Origin: an alpha proteobacterium AAP81b
Lineage (GTDB): Bacteria > Pseudomonadota > Alphaproteobacteria > Sphingomonadales > Sphingomonadaceae
DNA: 64,000 nucleotides
Assembly (NCBI GenBank): GCA_001295935.1
Contig: LJHX01000036.1
Span: 1-64,000, forward strand
Direction of reading: 5' to 3'
The position numbers were made by a program, and so were the translations under genes. This document shows positions 16,579-26,425 of this stretch, one piece after another. A model generated the notes under the pieces. That model was not told the DNA's origin. It did no database searches and saw only the letters and a list, made by a program, of their open reading frames with translations. Position 1 is the first letter of the stretch. Each line of letters starts with the position of its first letter.

Positions 16579-19500
16579 TTGCGGGAATCAGTAGGTTGCA
16601 ACGTGCTCCAGGGAGAAAAGCTCGACAATAGTCTACTTCCATCCTCGCGTCTGGTCCGAGGCGGGAAGGCGAGCATCCCGATAACGACGCGGCTAGCGAT
16701 CGAGATCCCGAAACCCAAAGACTGGCAAGCGTTTCAGCGAAACTGCGTGCTGCTATTTCGCGCGGAGCTGAACGATCCCCATGCGCAGGAGTATGGCCGC
16801 GCCGGGCAGAAGCAGGGCGGCATCGACGTCCTTGCCCGGCGCGATGGACGGGACGACCACTTCGTCGGGGTGCAGTGTCGGCTGATCACCAAGCCGATCA
16901 AGGAGGCCAAGATCCTGTCCGACGCCCGCGAAGCGCTGAAGCTCAAGGCGGGATTGAAGGAGCTCATCTTCGCAACCACGGCGCCAGACGACACCTCCGC
17001 GTCCGACGCCGCCATTGCCGTCACCCGGAAACTGAAGGCGGAGGGGCACGACCTGACGGTCGTTGTCTACGGATGGGGGCAGCTTCAGACGCTCATCGCG
17101 CCCCATGAGGTGGCGTACAACGCCTTCCATCCGTCTGCCGTGGCCAGCTCCGTGATTCAGAGCATGGGACCAGCCGCAGGCCCCTCGGACTTCGCGACGC
17201 TCGTCGCGGCCCAGGTCGTAAAGCAGATGCGCGGCACTGGCCTGACGGCCGAGCCGCGTGACGGCGCCGCCAGCGCCGATGAGGATCCGGCGCTCCACGC
17301 CCGCATCGATACGTTCCGCGACCTTTTCAAAGAGCAAGGCGAGCCGCTGCTCGCCGAGAAGGGCTTGCTGACGATCTTAGGCAAGGAAGACCTGTCGGCA
17401 AAGCCATGGGCACTCTACCGCGTCGAGACGAACCTCGCCTCGATCGCGATGGACCTCGGGCGCGAGGCGGAGGCGGCCATTCGCTTCGAGGCCGCGTACC
17501 TAGTGCGTCCTGAAGACCCCAATGCGCTGGCGAATCTAGCTTTGGCCCGCACGATTCAGGGCCGGTTCGAGGAGGCGATGACTGCGGCGCAAAGCGCCCT
17601 CAACGGTACTCCGCGTGCCGACCACGCAGTGGGCTACCTCCTCCAGGCGGCCGCCCGATCCGACTGGCAGGGAGACCCCGAGTCTCTCATCCCGCCTGAC
17701 CTCGCGGGGTCGGCGCAGGCGGACATCGGCATGGCGGAGTTCCTGCGCCGCCGAGACGTGCCGGGCTGGGCCGAGCGCAGCCTTGAGTTGGCGCGCCGCC
17801 ATGCCGAATTGCCGGAGTTCAAGCGCGTTCGCGCCATCGCCGTTCTGTCGTTGGCGGTCGAGTCTGGAGCGATCATCCCGGGCGGTCATGGTCCGGTGAC
17901 CAGCGCCGAGCTGAACTCAGCGGCGGACGACATGAAGGCCTTGGTCGAGCATTACCTAGAAGTAGGTTTCGCTGATGCCCACGACCTAGTGGTCCATCTC
18001 AACAACGCCGCCGTTTTGCTTCGGCTATGCGAGCGGCACGGCGAGAGTGAAGCGCTCCTCATTCGCGGGATGCCGAGGGTTGGCGACCAACCGCAGCTTC
18101 GGCGCCTTTTGGCCTTGGCGCGCTCAGTTCAGGATCGGGATGAAGAGGCCATTGCCGCGCTCGACGGCGACACCGATCCAGAAAACCAGATCTTGCGGGC
18201 CGAGCTGAGAGCCTCCGCCGGCGACGCGGCCGACGCCATGGCGGATGCGCTTGCAATCAAACCCGATGCTCTGCCGGAGCGGCTACAACGGTTGCGTTGG
18301 CGGATCATCGGTGAGTGCGCTTTGCGCCAAGAGGATCGGGCCGGCCTCGATGCTGCAGTGGCAGGCATGCGCGCCATCGACCCTCAAGACATCAGCGCGA
18401 ACCTGCTGGAGATTCGGGGCGAGCGAAAAACGGTGGCGGACGAAGAGACCGCCCGAAAACGGTTGCGAGCGCTCGCCGCATCTGTTCCGGCCAATCTCGA
18501 TATGATCTCGCGCTACTTTTTGGCTGTGGAGCTGCGGAATCAGGATTTGCCGGAGGAGGCGTCGAGGCTTCTCGAAGGGCACGTTGATCTGACCCGGCCG
18601 AGTCCATCGACGTCCTTGTTCCTACAGAGCCTCGCCGGGGCACGTCGTGACGCGGCGTTCCGGGAGGCCTTGGCTGCAGCGGCGCCAGAAGTGCGCAACG
18701 ATCCTGCGACGCTCTGGACGGTTGCGGCTCATGCGTGGAACCTGGGCGACCTTGTCGCCGCGATGGCCGCCGTGGACACCTTGCTGGCCCAGGAGCCCGA
18801 CCAGCCGCGGGCCCGACTGCTGAAGATTGAGATCCTCGTTCGGCAGGACCGGTCCGTCGAGCTCTTCTCGGAGTTGGAGAAGCCGCTCGAGCGTTTGCCG
18901 TGGGAGCGACCGAGTGACCAGTTCCGCTTGGCGTCGCTGCTCGGGCACTTCGGTTTCGCTGAGCGCGCCGCCGATTTCGCCTACCGGCTGTTCCTGCAGC
19001 ATCGCGATACGTCTCGGGCTTGGATGACGCTGTCGATGCTCGTTCTGGACGAGGGCCGAGGTCAGGAGGACAAACCGCGGCGGTGGAACACCTCTGCTGT
19101 CGGTCCAAACGCAGCGGTGGATCTGGCATACGACGACGGCGCGGAGCTCTTCTTCGTTATCGAGCCCGACGCCGCCTTGCGTAAGTTCGATCCCGAGTCT
19201 TGGGAACCGGATCACGCGCTGGTGCGGTCCGTGACGGGGCTCCAAGCGGGCGAGCGCTTCGTCGGCCCCGATGGGCGTGAAGGTGCCGTTCGCCAAGTCA
19301 GGCACAAGTACGTCGCCCGGCTCCACTACGTCATGGAGCACCACGAGACGCGCTTCCCTGAGATGACAGGCTTTAGGCGCGTCTCGGTCGATGTTGAAAA
19401 GCCGGGCGGGCTTGACGGTCTGATCGCACAGATAAAGGCGCGACGCGACTGGATCGAGGAAGAGGAAAGTCAGTACCTGAACGGCCCGATGCCGCTCGGC

Positions 19501-20565
19501 GTCCTTGCACACCGGGTCGGCATGGACACGATCGAGGTGGCGGGCGGACTTGCCGGGCATGGTGTAAAGCTCAAGGTCGCGGTTGGCAGCCTTGATGAGC
19601 GAGAGGTCGCGAGTCGAGCGGTCCGGGAGAACGCGCGGCGCGGTTGTGTGCTCGACCTCCTGGCGTTCTGGACCGCGTGGCGGCTTGAAGCGCTCGACGC
19701 CGTGCGCGCGACGTGCGGTCCGATCCAACTGCCACAAAGCGTACTGGACCGGCTCCGCGCACGGCGTGAGCAGTTCGAGTTCTCGGCGAGCGACGGCCAC
19801 AAGAGCGCTGGCTACGAGAACGGCCGGATCGTGTTGCACGAGGTCTCGGCGGAGGTGGTCGCGGGACTGCGCGACGAGATCGACGGCGCCATCGCCTGGG
19901 CGGAGGACAACGCGACCGTGTTGCCGGTTGTGGCAAGCGACGATCTACCCGAGGGCCTGCGCGAGCACCTGCGCCTCGGTCGATCCGACATCTTCGACGG
20001 GCTCATCCTAGCCCGCCAATCTAGAACGCTGCTCGTCACGGACGACCTGCCGACGCGGGAGGTCGACCGCGTTATGGGCGGCAGCGGCGGCGCCTGGCTG
20101 CACGTTGTTTTCGGCGTCGCCGTGGACTGGAAGGCCATCAATTTCGACAAGTACGTGCGCTGGTCGGCGCACTTGGTCGACGCGGGACATAACTACCTGG
20201 GCGTATCGGGCGCGGTATTGGCCCAAGCGGCGCGTCTCGACGCGGCCGCCGGCGAGGCTCCTGGCTATCTGTTCCGGACCTTAAGCAATATGATCGGTGG
20301 GCGCTCTGCCGAGCCGATCTCGCACTTGCAGGCAGCCGTCGGCTGCCTGCGCGAGCTGTGGGACGATCACCGAACCGTTCGCTTCCGCCAGCCTGTGACC
20401 GGGCATTTGCTGCGCCAGCTCGTTCGTGAACGAACTCAAGATTACCCGATTATCTTGCGAACCATTCTGGCGTGGTCGCAAAGCACATTCGGACTGCCGG
20501 ACTATGTGCGCGGTTGGCTGCAGGGCCACTTCTTGCTGCACGCCGTGTTCAAACAGCGGCGGTGA
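16579..20565 (+). CDS. giant nuclease-TPR-PIN-like protein
   Basis: A protein of 1328 aa. The N-terminal 170 residues look like a restriction-endonuclease (Mrr-like) fold: GQKQGGIDVLARRDG followed by FVGVQCR gives the D-x(n)-QxK/R arrangement. From about residue 250 to 850 there are helical TPR-like repeats, for example NALANLALARTIQGRFEEAM. The C-terminal part (about 1015-1180) resembles the PIN-like domains found at the end of TPR proteins, with VLDLLAFWTAWRLE, DIFDGLILARQSR and LLVTDDLPTRE. So two nuclease-type domains flank a long scaffold. The start is a TTG with AGAAGG upstream and could be further in. No partner gene is adjacent; a defence role is inferred from the neighbourhood. Confidence 0.72.
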   Translation: MRESVGCNVLQGEKLDNSLLPSSRLVRGGKASIPITTRLAIEIPKPKDWQAFQRNCVLLFRAELNDPHAQEYGRAGQKQGGIDVLARRDGRDDHFVGVQCRLITKPIKEAKILSDAREALKLKAGLKELIFATTAPDDTSASDAAIAVTRKLKAEGHDLTVVVYGWGQLQTLIAPHEVAYNAFHPSAVASSVIQSMGPAAGPSDFATLVAAQVVKQMRGTGLTAEPRDGAASADEDPALHARIDTFRDLFKEQGEPLLAEKGLLTILGKEDLSAKPWALYRVETNLASIAMDLGREAEAAIRFEAAYLVRPEDPNALANLALARTIQGRFEEAMTAAQSALNGTPRADHAVGYLLQAAARSDWQGDPESLIPPDLAGSAQADIGMAEFLRRRDVPGWAERSLELARRHAELPEFKRVRAIAVLSLAVESGAIIPGGHGPVTSAELNSAADDMKALVEHYLEVGFADAHDLVVHLNNAAVLLRLCERHGESEALLIRGMPRVGDQPQLRRLLALARSVQDRDEEAIAALDGDTDPENQILRAELRASAGDAADAMADALAIKPDALPERLQRLRWRIIGECALRQEDRAGLDAAVAGMRAIDPQDISANLLEIRGERKTVADEETARKRLRALAASVPANLDMISRYFLAVELRNQDLPEEASRLLEGHVDLTRPSPSTSLFLQSLAGARRDAAFREALAAAAPEVRNDPATLWTVAAHAWNLGDLVAAMAAVDTLLAQEPDQPRARLLKIEILVRQDRSVELFSELEKPLERLPWERPSDQFRLASLLGHFGFAERAADFAYRLFLQHRDTSRAWMTLSMLVLDEGRGQEDKPRRWNTSAVGPNAAVDLAYDDGAELFFVIEPDAALRKFDPESWEPDHALVRSVTGLQAGERFVGPDGREGAVRQVRHKYVARLHYVMEHHETRFPEMTGFRRVSVDVEKPGGLDGLIAQIKARRDWIEEEESQYLNGPMPLGVLAHRVGMDTIEVAGGLAGHGVKLKVAVGSLDEREVASRAVRENARRGCVLDLLAFWTAWRLEALDAVRATCGPIQLPQSVLDRLRARREQFEFSASDGHKSAGYENGRIVLHEVSAEVVAGLRDEIDGAIAWAEDNATVLPVVASDDLPEGLREHLRLGRSDIFDGLILARQSRTLLVTDDLPTREVDRVMGGSGGAWLHVVFGVAVDWKAINFDKYVRWSAHLVDAGHNYLGVSGAVLAQAARLDAAAGEAPGYLFRTLSNMIGGRSAEPISHLQAAVGCLRELWDDHRTVRFRQPVTGHLLRQLVRERTQDYPIILRTILAWSQSTFGLPDYVRGWLQGHFLLHAVFKQRR

Positions 20566-20700
20566 CTGTCGGTGACCGCTTTCCTAGTTCAAATAGAGGG
20601 CAGCGCGACCATTGTTAGATGGACAACGCTTAGCGGAAAAGACCGCAAAGGTCGCGCGCCAGGCTAGGATTCATGGTGAACGATAGTCGATCGGTAATAG

Positions 20701-20751
20701 CTTGCACCGTGCAAGCCCTCCCCCGGTCGCTGAGGTTTTGCACCGTGCAAG
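20701..20751. repeat. two CTTGCAC palindromes 36 bp apart
   Basis: CTTGCACCGTGCAAG at 20701-20715 and TTTGCACCGTGCAAG at 20737-20751, between the nuclease-TPR-PIN gene and the PadR gene. The surrounding 20566-20897 holds no gene that I can recognise. Confidence 0.8.
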
Positions 20752-20897
20752 AGGCAGGGCTGCCCTACCGCTAACGGATCATTTCGAAATAGCGGCCACG
20801 CGATCGCAGACCCCTCAAGCCGACGTTCATCCGCAGGCTTATGCGACCGCGCAGCCGCTGCCCTTGACTCTTAATTCTACATATGTTGCGATGGGCC

Positions 20898-21206
20898 ATG
20901 CCTCGCAACAGACGTCCTTCCAGCCAGATGCTCGCCCTGCTCGGCGCTCTGGCGGCCAGGCCCGCCGAGTGGCGCCACGGCTATGACCTCATGAAGGAGG
21001 CCGGGCTTCTATCGGGTACCCTCTACCCCCTGCTGATGCGGATGAGCGAACAGGGTCTGGTCGAAGCCCGATGGTGTGATCCGGTGCAACCCGGGCGGCC
21101 TGCGCGCCATGCCTATCGGCTGACCAGCGCCGGGCTGGCGCTCGCCTTGGCGCAGCCGATCGGGAGCGAGGCGCCGATCCTGGTTCCGCGGCCGCTGCCA
21201 TCATGA
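20898..21206 (+). CDS. PadR-family transcriptional regulator
   Basis: A protein of 102 aa from the ATG at 20898 (an in-frame ATG at 20883 is possible). It is a winged-helix PadR protein: MLALLGALAARPAEWRHGYDLMKEAGLLSGTLYP is the helix-turn-helix with the typical GTLYPLL motif, followed by the wing AYRLTSAG. PadR repressors usually sense small molecules and control a neighbouring membrane or efflux gene. The next gene, a membrane protein, overlaps its 3' end by 4 bp, so the pair probably forms one regulatory unit. Confidence 0.88.
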   Translation: MPRNRRPSSQMLALLGALAARPAEWRHGYDLMKEAGLLSGTLYPLLMRMSEQGLVEARWCDPVQPGRPARHAYRLTSAGLALALAQPIGSEAPILVPRPLPS

Positions 21207-21859
21207 TCACGGCGCTTGGACGCGGCATCATGGCGCTGGCCGTTCGCTGGCTTGGCGAGGAGCGCCGCGACTGGGGTCTGGCCATGGAGGCGGAGTTCGA
21301 GGCCGCGGCCGTCGCCGGCGAACCGCTCGGCTTTGCGCTGGGCTGCCTGGCCGCCGCCATTCGCCAGGCGCCGACCCATGAGGAAGGGCGCTTCCGGATG
21401 GCCAGCCACCTGCTCGCAATGGGCATCCTTCTGCCGATCGGCGCGCTGCTGCTGTCCAGTGTTCTGCGCGGCTTTCCCTTCCTCGTGCTCGAACATGGCG
21501 GCACCGCATGGCTGCCGGGGCTTGGCACGCCCGAGCTTGCCGTCAACGACGGCAATGCTGTCGGCCTCCCGCTGATGGCGTTGCTCACGGTCGCCTCGGG
21601 CGCCGGCCACGCCGGCATGGCTTGGCTTGTGCTGGAGCGCGATTGGGTGCGGGTCGCTCTCTTGGGCAGGATGGCCGCGGCTCAGGTGGTGACGATGCTG
21701 ATCTTCAGCGGCATCTTCTTCCCCGGCGACCTGTGCGCCTTTCCCCAGTCGGTGCTGATCGCGGTCGAACTGTGCGCTGTCTGCACGCTGGTGCGCTGGC
21801 ACGACAGCCTGCCCGGCCTGGCAGGGGCTCGCCGTCATCCTGGTCTCTCGAGCGGCTAA
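21203..21859 (+). CDS. membrane protein coupled to PadR
   Basis: A protein of 218 aa overlapping the PadR stop (ATGA). The N-terminal 75 residues are amphipathic and soluble (VRWLGEERRDWGLAMEAEFE). At least four membrane helices follow: LLAMGILLPIGALLLSSVL, MALLTVASGAGHAGMAWLV, MAAAQVVTMLIFSGIFFPG and SVLIAVELCAVCTLV. No transporter family is recognised. In sphingomonads a membrane protein of this shape often follows a PadR regulator; the function is unknown. Confidence 0.7.
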   Translation: MITALGRGIMALAVRWLGEERRDWGLAMEAEFEAAAVAGEPLGFALGCLAAAIRQAPTHEEGRFRMASHLLAMGILLPIGALLLSSVLRGFPFLVLEHGGTAWLPGLGTPELAVNDGNAVGLPLMALLTVASGAGHAGMAWLVLERDWVRVALLGRMAAAQVVTMLIFSGIFFPGDLCAFPQSVLIAVELCAVCTLVRWHDSLPGLAGARRHPGLSSG

Positions 21860-21933
21860 GCGACGGACGGGACGGCGCCGCCGCGTCGGCTGTCCTTCCG
21901 GTTCGACATTCTCTACGCCTTGTGGAGGCTGGC

Positions 21934-22530
21934 ATGATCAACAACCTGCAGGCGCTGCGCGCCGCGGCGGCGATGGCCGCTGCCCTGAAGACACCCTGTC
22001 GATGGCACACGCTGGCCGACATCCTTGCTTGCTGCTCCTCGCTTGCAATGGCCGGTTGCAGTCCCGAACCCCCGCCGCCACCGCCCAGCCTGACCTTTCA
22101 GGGCTTGCCGGTGAGTGGAAGCCTGAAGGACGCGGTGCGGGCAGGCTTCGGCGGATGCGTCGAGATCGCGCTGGAGCTGCGTTGCCGCCGGGACAATGTG
22201 AAGTTCTTCGGCCAAGGCCCCTTCAGCGCCGCCGTCGACCTTGCCGGCAGCGATGGCGCCAGCGGGTTCAGGCAGCTGACCTTGTGGCACGACGGCGACC
22301 AGAACGCGGTATTCGCCATCACGCGCGTCTTGCAACAGCAGGGCTGGCGCTACTGCTACACCGGCGAGGAGAACTGGGGAGACCAGGCGATCTACACCCG
22401 CGACGACGTACCATTCTTTATGTCGATGGACATCAGCTACTGGGGCAAGCGCAGGCTTCGCGTGCTGCCTCGAGCGGGCGACCGGGCGGACGTCTGCGCT
22501 TCGGAGAGCAAGGTTGAGCAGCGTCCCTGA
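21934..22530 (+). CDS. putative lipoprotein
   Basis: A protein of 198 aa. The start ATG at 21934 has GGAGG upstream (TGTGGAGGCTGGC). A hydrophobic segment ending SLAMAGCSPEPPPPPP is a likely lipobox (MAGC) after an unusually long N-region of about 40 residues, so a shorter start is possible. The mature domain has four cysteines (FGGCVEIALELRC, YCYTGEEN, VCASE) and conserved aromatic residues. No family is recognised. It follows the membrane gene by 74 bp. Confidence 0.6.
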   Translation: MINNLQALRAAAAMAAALKTPCRWHTLADILACCSSLAMAGCSPEPPPPPPSLTFQGLPVSGSLKDAVRAGFGGCVEIALELRCRRDNVKFFGQGPFSAAVDLAGSDGASGFRQLTLWHDGDQNAVFAITRVLQQQGWRYCYTGEENWGDQAIYTRDDVPFFMSMDISYWGKRRLRVLPRAGDRADVCASESKVEQRP

Positions 22531-23026
22531 CGCGGCGCCGCCGCCTCAGCCGCAATCACGCAGTGCCCGCCTGCAAGCAGTCGGCGCGACGTCAAGACGT
22601 GTACGGTGCAACGGAAGCGCGGCCGATAGCCGTTCCGAAGGCTTGCACGGTGCAAGCCCTGCCTAACCGCAAGCCGGTGCTTCAACGGACTATAGAACAT
22701 AGGAGCAGTTGGGCCGCTAGCCGGCTGATCGCTTCGGGGTCAAAAGTGCATGATGCTGACATCGGACGTATTCGCCACGCGCAGGCTGGACAACCTCGTT
22801 CCGCTTCGCGATCATTTTACAATTATTGCCGACCAAGGGTGCGTCCGGCATACGGGGCCATCTCGCCGAGGAACGAGCGCGCTATAAGATCCGTCTCAAC
22901 AGCTGGCAGCACGTTAAGTTTCAGACTTTGTTCGCCAATTCTTGGTTCATCGCCGGCGATTATGTCAATATTCCTCAGTGATCGAAACCTTGATATGACC
23001 GAAATCTTCACGACGGCGACACCCAG
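22531..23026. other. intergenic region with a palindrome copy
   Basis: About 500 bp. The palindrome CTTGCACGGTGCAAG lies at 22642-22656. A minus-strand frame at 22823-23011 is protein-like (MKISVISRFRSLRNIDIIAGDE) but lacks a family, a clear ribosome site and supporting context. Confidence 0.4.
22642..22656. repeat. CTTGCAC palindrome, short variant
   Basis: CTTGCACGGTGCAAG flanked by G and C, giving a 17-bp perfect inverted repeat downstream of the lipoprotein gene. Confidence 0.85.
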
Positions 23027-24730
23027 ATGAGCTCCGAAACCTCGAAGCGTTCGATTTTCGATCCCCTCCTCGGCTTCGTGGAGGACTTTGTGAACGGTAA
23101 CGCGGCCGAAGTGATGGAACGGTCGTCAGCACTTCGCCGGCGGATCGCCGCCCCGATCCATTCCGGCCTCAGTGCCGCCACGACTCGCGAGCAGCAGTTC
23201 AAGTTACTGCAGAAAGCGATCAGCCAGGCTGAAACCCTATTCGCAAGCACTATCGAGGGCATGTCGAAAGAAATCCTGATGGCTGTCGCGCGCCGGGCCC
23301 CCTCTTCCTTTCTCGATGGCGCGGACGTGTTGCTGGCGTCGCTGATCGTCAAGTATGCCACATCGTATCCGACACGGACGGCAACGGTGCTTAGCGACCA
23401 TGCTTACAACATGGTCGTCTCCCTTACAGAGGACGACCTGTGGAGGGCTTTAGACGCGATCGCAATCGCGACCAGCATGAACAATCTGCGTGGCACCGCG
23501 CGCTGGCTCGGCAAGGGTGGCAAGCTGCTTGCGCCCTCGCCTTATGAAATCAAGGTCAACCTGCCGACCGAAGTCACCCAAGCAGTCGAAGCCTACGAGG
23601 CGAGGCGGCCGGGCCGGCGGCTATTCGACGCCGGGGGCTTCTTCTCCCCTCAGCCAGTACCGAAGCTTTGGTCGAACTACCGTATCCCGATCTTTCAAGC
23701 TCTTGGCCAGCAGATGGTTGAGTCACCAGTCGGCAGCAAGCGGTGGCTAGCCTTCGAACGCTACGCGACTCAGATTGACGGTGGGGGTCTAGCGCGGCTG
23801 CTACGCGGCTATGACGATGCGCTCCTGGAGAAGTGGGGCGTTGGCGCGGATCCCATTCTCCACGTCTTGACCGCGCTCTCCGTGCTAATCTTCCACAGCT
23901 CGCCTAAACTGACTGAGGTAGACGGGCATCTCGGGTTCATTGCCTCCGAAACAGCCGAGGCCACCGAACACCGCATCGGCTTCGCCTTTGGCTTGGCGCG
24001 CAAAGGTTTCCTGAGGTTTCCCAAGTCTGCCCTGCCCTACGAGCTAGGCAGGGTCCGCAGCCCGCTAGCCCCCGACCAAGAGGAAGGCGAACGACTGGCC
24101 AACACCTTTCTAGACGCCTTTCTCATTGGCCGAGACCGCGCGCGGGACATGGATGTGATAGCCGCCAAGGGCACGCCGTTCTTCCACTTGTCGACGGACG
24201 ACCAAGTCTACATCGACCTGTTACTCGTCGGCGACTTCCTGGCCGGACTAATCGAAGGCGGCAAGGACTGGTACGCCAGCCAGCATGGCGATCGGTTCGT
24301 GCTGGATCTGAAGCGGTGGTTGGACGAAGCCGCACCAAACTCGGTGGTTGGGGCCCGGATCCCGGTGCAACTGCCGGACTCCGCGGGCCGTTCCGACGTG
24401 GACCTTCTGGTCCGGCGGGGCGATACCCTGATCACCGTAGAATGCAAGGCTTACGCGAAGTCACGGGATTTCATAATTGGGGCACCGCGTGCCATTACCG
24501 ATCGCCGCGGCAAAATCCGTGAGGCGGCCAGACAGGCCCAGCGAACCTTCGAGGCATTCCGCCAACAGGTGGTTGCCGGCCAAACCAGATTTCCAGCGAC
24601 CAGCCCTATGGGATGGCTAGTCTGCAGCCCGACTGTTGAGTTCCTGAAACCCCTTTCGGAGAATGGGATGTTCAGTGAAAATATGCCGCGAATCGTCACA
24701 CCCGAAGAGCTGCTCGAAATTCTTCATTGA
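23027..24730 (+). CDS. PD-(D/E)XK nuclease-domain protein
   Basis: A protein of 567 aa. The C-terminal 130 residues contain GRSDVDLLVRRGDTLITVECKAYAKS, the D-x(n)-ExK core of restriction-type nucleases (NERD or VRR-like branch), preceded by an acidic helix. The first 430 residues are helical and unassigned, with no membrane segment. It is a single plus-strand gene bounded by intergenic space on both sides, so I cannot link it to a named system. Its setting among other nucleases makes a defence role plausible. Confidence 0.68.
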   Translation: MSSETSKRSIFDPLLGFVEDFVNGNAAEVMERSSALRRRIAAPIHSGLSAATTREQQFKLLQKAISQAETLFASTIEGMSKEILMAVARRAPSSFLDGADVLLASLIVKYATSYPTRTATVLSDHAYNMVVSLTEDDLWRALDAIAIATSMNNLRGTARWLGKGGKLLAPSPYEIKVNLPTEVTQAVEAYEARRPGRRLFDAGGFFSPQPVPKLWSNYRIPIFQALGQQMVESPVGSKRWLAFERYATQIDGGGLARLLRGYDDALLEKWGVGADPILHVLTALSVLIFHSSPKLTEVDGHLGFIASETAEATEHRIGFAFGLARKGFLRFPKSALPYELGRVRSPLAPDQEEGERLANTFLDAFLIGRDRARDMDVIAAKGTPFFHLSTDDQVYIDLLLVGDFLAGLIEGGKDWYASQHGDRFVLDLKRWLDEAAPNSVVGARIPVQLPDSAGRSDVDLLVRRGDTLITVECKAYAKSRDFIIGAPRAITDRRGKIREAARQAQRTFEAFRQQVVAGQTRFPATSPMGWLVCSPTVEFLKPLSENGMFSENMPRIVTPEELLEILH

Positions 24731-25009
24731 AGCGCAGTTTCCGTGCAGGTCTGACCGCCATAAGCCGCTTAGAGAAATATGGCACGAACGAAGGGCAGCT
24801 TGAAACTTTGTCCAAGCGGTGTCGAACGGCCGATATTGAGGCACGAAGCTGCCTGCCCGTTTTGTACGTAAGTCGATCGGCATTCGGACACCCTGCCCCA
24901 CCGCCCGCCGAAACGATGGTCACCATCGCACCCGGCCAATCATTCGAGTCTTACATAGATAGTACTTTGATATTTGCATTGAAGGGCGGCTAAACGTACA
25001 GTCTGGGCC

Positions 25010-25461
25010 ATGACCGGGATCGCGATCGGCTATGCACGCTGCTCTATCGACAAGTAAGACCTGACTGTCCAGCGCGGGGCGCTGCTGAACCTCGGGGTGG
25101 CGCCCGAGAGGATCTATATTGACCACGGTCTGACCGGTACCAATCGCCAGCGGCCGGGTCTTGACCAGGCCCTGGCCGCGGTTCGCGCAGGCGACACGCT
25201 GGTGGTGCTCAGGTTCGGTCGCCTGGCGCGGTCGGTGCCGGTGCCAGGGCCGTCGCCGACGAGCTGCTGAAGCGTGGGGTGAAGCTGCTGCTGGGCTCGA
25301 CCGTCCATGACCCCAGCGATCCTATGGACAAGATGTTCTTCAACATCCTGGCCACCTTCGCCGAGTTTAAGAGCGACCGACATCGGATTGCATCCGGGCT
25401 GCGACGCGGGCACTGGACGGCAGCGATCCGACAGAACTTTGTCAGGGGCTTGTTCAGGTAA
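25010..25461 (+). pseudogene. serine recombinase (resolvase/invertase) pseudogene
   Basis: The frame begins MTGIAIGYARCSIDK, the catalytic Ser region of a resolvase. It is then cut by a TAA where a Gln codon is expected (DK-stop-DLTVQR), continues as LNLGVAPERIYIDHGLTGTNRQRPGLDQAL, and shifts frame after LARSVP near 25240 into DELLKRGVKL and FFNILATFAEFKSDR. The helix-turn-helix end is missing. Stop, frameshift and truncation together show a dead gene. It is unrelated to the intact recombinase at 29352-29906 beyond family. Confidence 0.8.
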
Positions 25462-25684
25462 GTGACGGCTTTATTTCCCCGCCAATCTCAAACTTGGCGC
25501 ATTTGGCTGCTCCGAGTGCAGGGCTAGCCAACGCACAATATAGAGCCACTGCTAAGAGTTTGCGCTTCATGCCTTTCGACCTGCTTGCTGCTAGACGATT
25601 GGGTCATGAGAATGCTATGAAGGTTAAATGGGTTGGCAGTGCCGCCGTAATTAGAAAGCGTATCCCCCCAGCGGTCTACGCCAA

Positions 25685-26425
25685 TTAGAGATTGGCAGCG
25701 AGGATCGCGGCTTCGAAGTCCTTCACGTTAAGCATGTAGTTTTCGGCGCTGTCCCCACGGCCATTATACGCCTTAACAGCCTTGTAGAGCTCGCCCGTAA
25801 CCGCAAATTTGTTGTCGAGCTCCTTGATGCATGCGCTCGCGCAGGCCGCTATGTCACCCCAAAGGCCGATCTCCCCTGCTTGTCGGCCAGGAGCGGGCGT
25901 CCGCCAGAATGCTTCGTTCGTCAGGATATTCTGAAGGTCGTTCTGGAATAGACCGTAGCCGTATCGCAGCTTGCCGGCAGGGGGACGCCCTTCAGCAGCA
26001 CGCGCGGCGTCAGCAGCCGCCACAAGCGCGGGCATCAAGCCGCCGTACCTCGGATGCGTGCGGAAGATCTCCGGCGTTTGCGGAAACGCTTTCCGCACAG
26101 CAACGGTGTCAAGGACCAAGAGGCGCAGCACCTCCCTAGCCGTGCGGTCCTTGCGGAAACTGCTGTTCCACCAGCGGTACCCTGTCTCCTGATAAGCCAT
26201 CGCATACAGCAGTTGAGGCGAGTAACGCGTCCCCCGTGTCGCTGCATCGATCGCGTCGCCGAGCTGAGCTTTCAGCCAGCGCGTCCCCCCAACGGCGGCT
26301 CGAATGTCAAAGGGGCCTGCACGTGGTGTTACAAAACCAGCCGCCAGAGCTGGTCCGACACCGAGCACAGCTGCCGTCGTGATTGAGCCGCCCACGAAAG
26401 CGCGCCGATCAATCTGCAGAGTCAT
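25685..26425 (-). CDS. Tat-exported lysozyme-like protein
   Basis: A protein of 246 aa. The N-terminus has a twin-arginine signal (DRRAFVGG followed by a hydrophobic stretch and ALAA). The mature part resembles a muramidase or transglycosylase: YSPQLLYAMAYQETGYRWW places a candidate catalytic Glu at the expected helix end, and YGYGLFQNDLQN together with AVKAYNGRGDSAENY matches later family segments. It should act on peptidoglycan in the periplasm. The gene is divergent from the secreted-protein gene at 26950. Family assignment is moderate because the catalytic context is inferred from pattern only. Confidence 0.6.
   Translation of the reverse strand: MTLQIDRRAFVGGSITTAAVLGVGPALAAGFVTPRAGPFDIRAAVGGTRWLKAQLGDAIDAATRGTRYSPQLLYAMAYQETGYRWWNSSFRKDRTAREVLRLLVLDTVAVRKAFPQTPEIFRTHPRYGGLMPALVAAADAARAAEGRPPAGKLRYGYGLFQNDLQNILTNEAFWRTPAPGRQAGEIGLWGDIAACASACIKELDNKFAVTGELYKAVKAYNGRGDSAENYMLNVKDFEAAILAANL

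Noticed and set aside
22823-23011. Minus-strand 62-aa frame MKISVISRFRSLRN
   Set aside because: Composition is reasonable, but there is no ribosome site, no family and no neighbouring gene on that strand.
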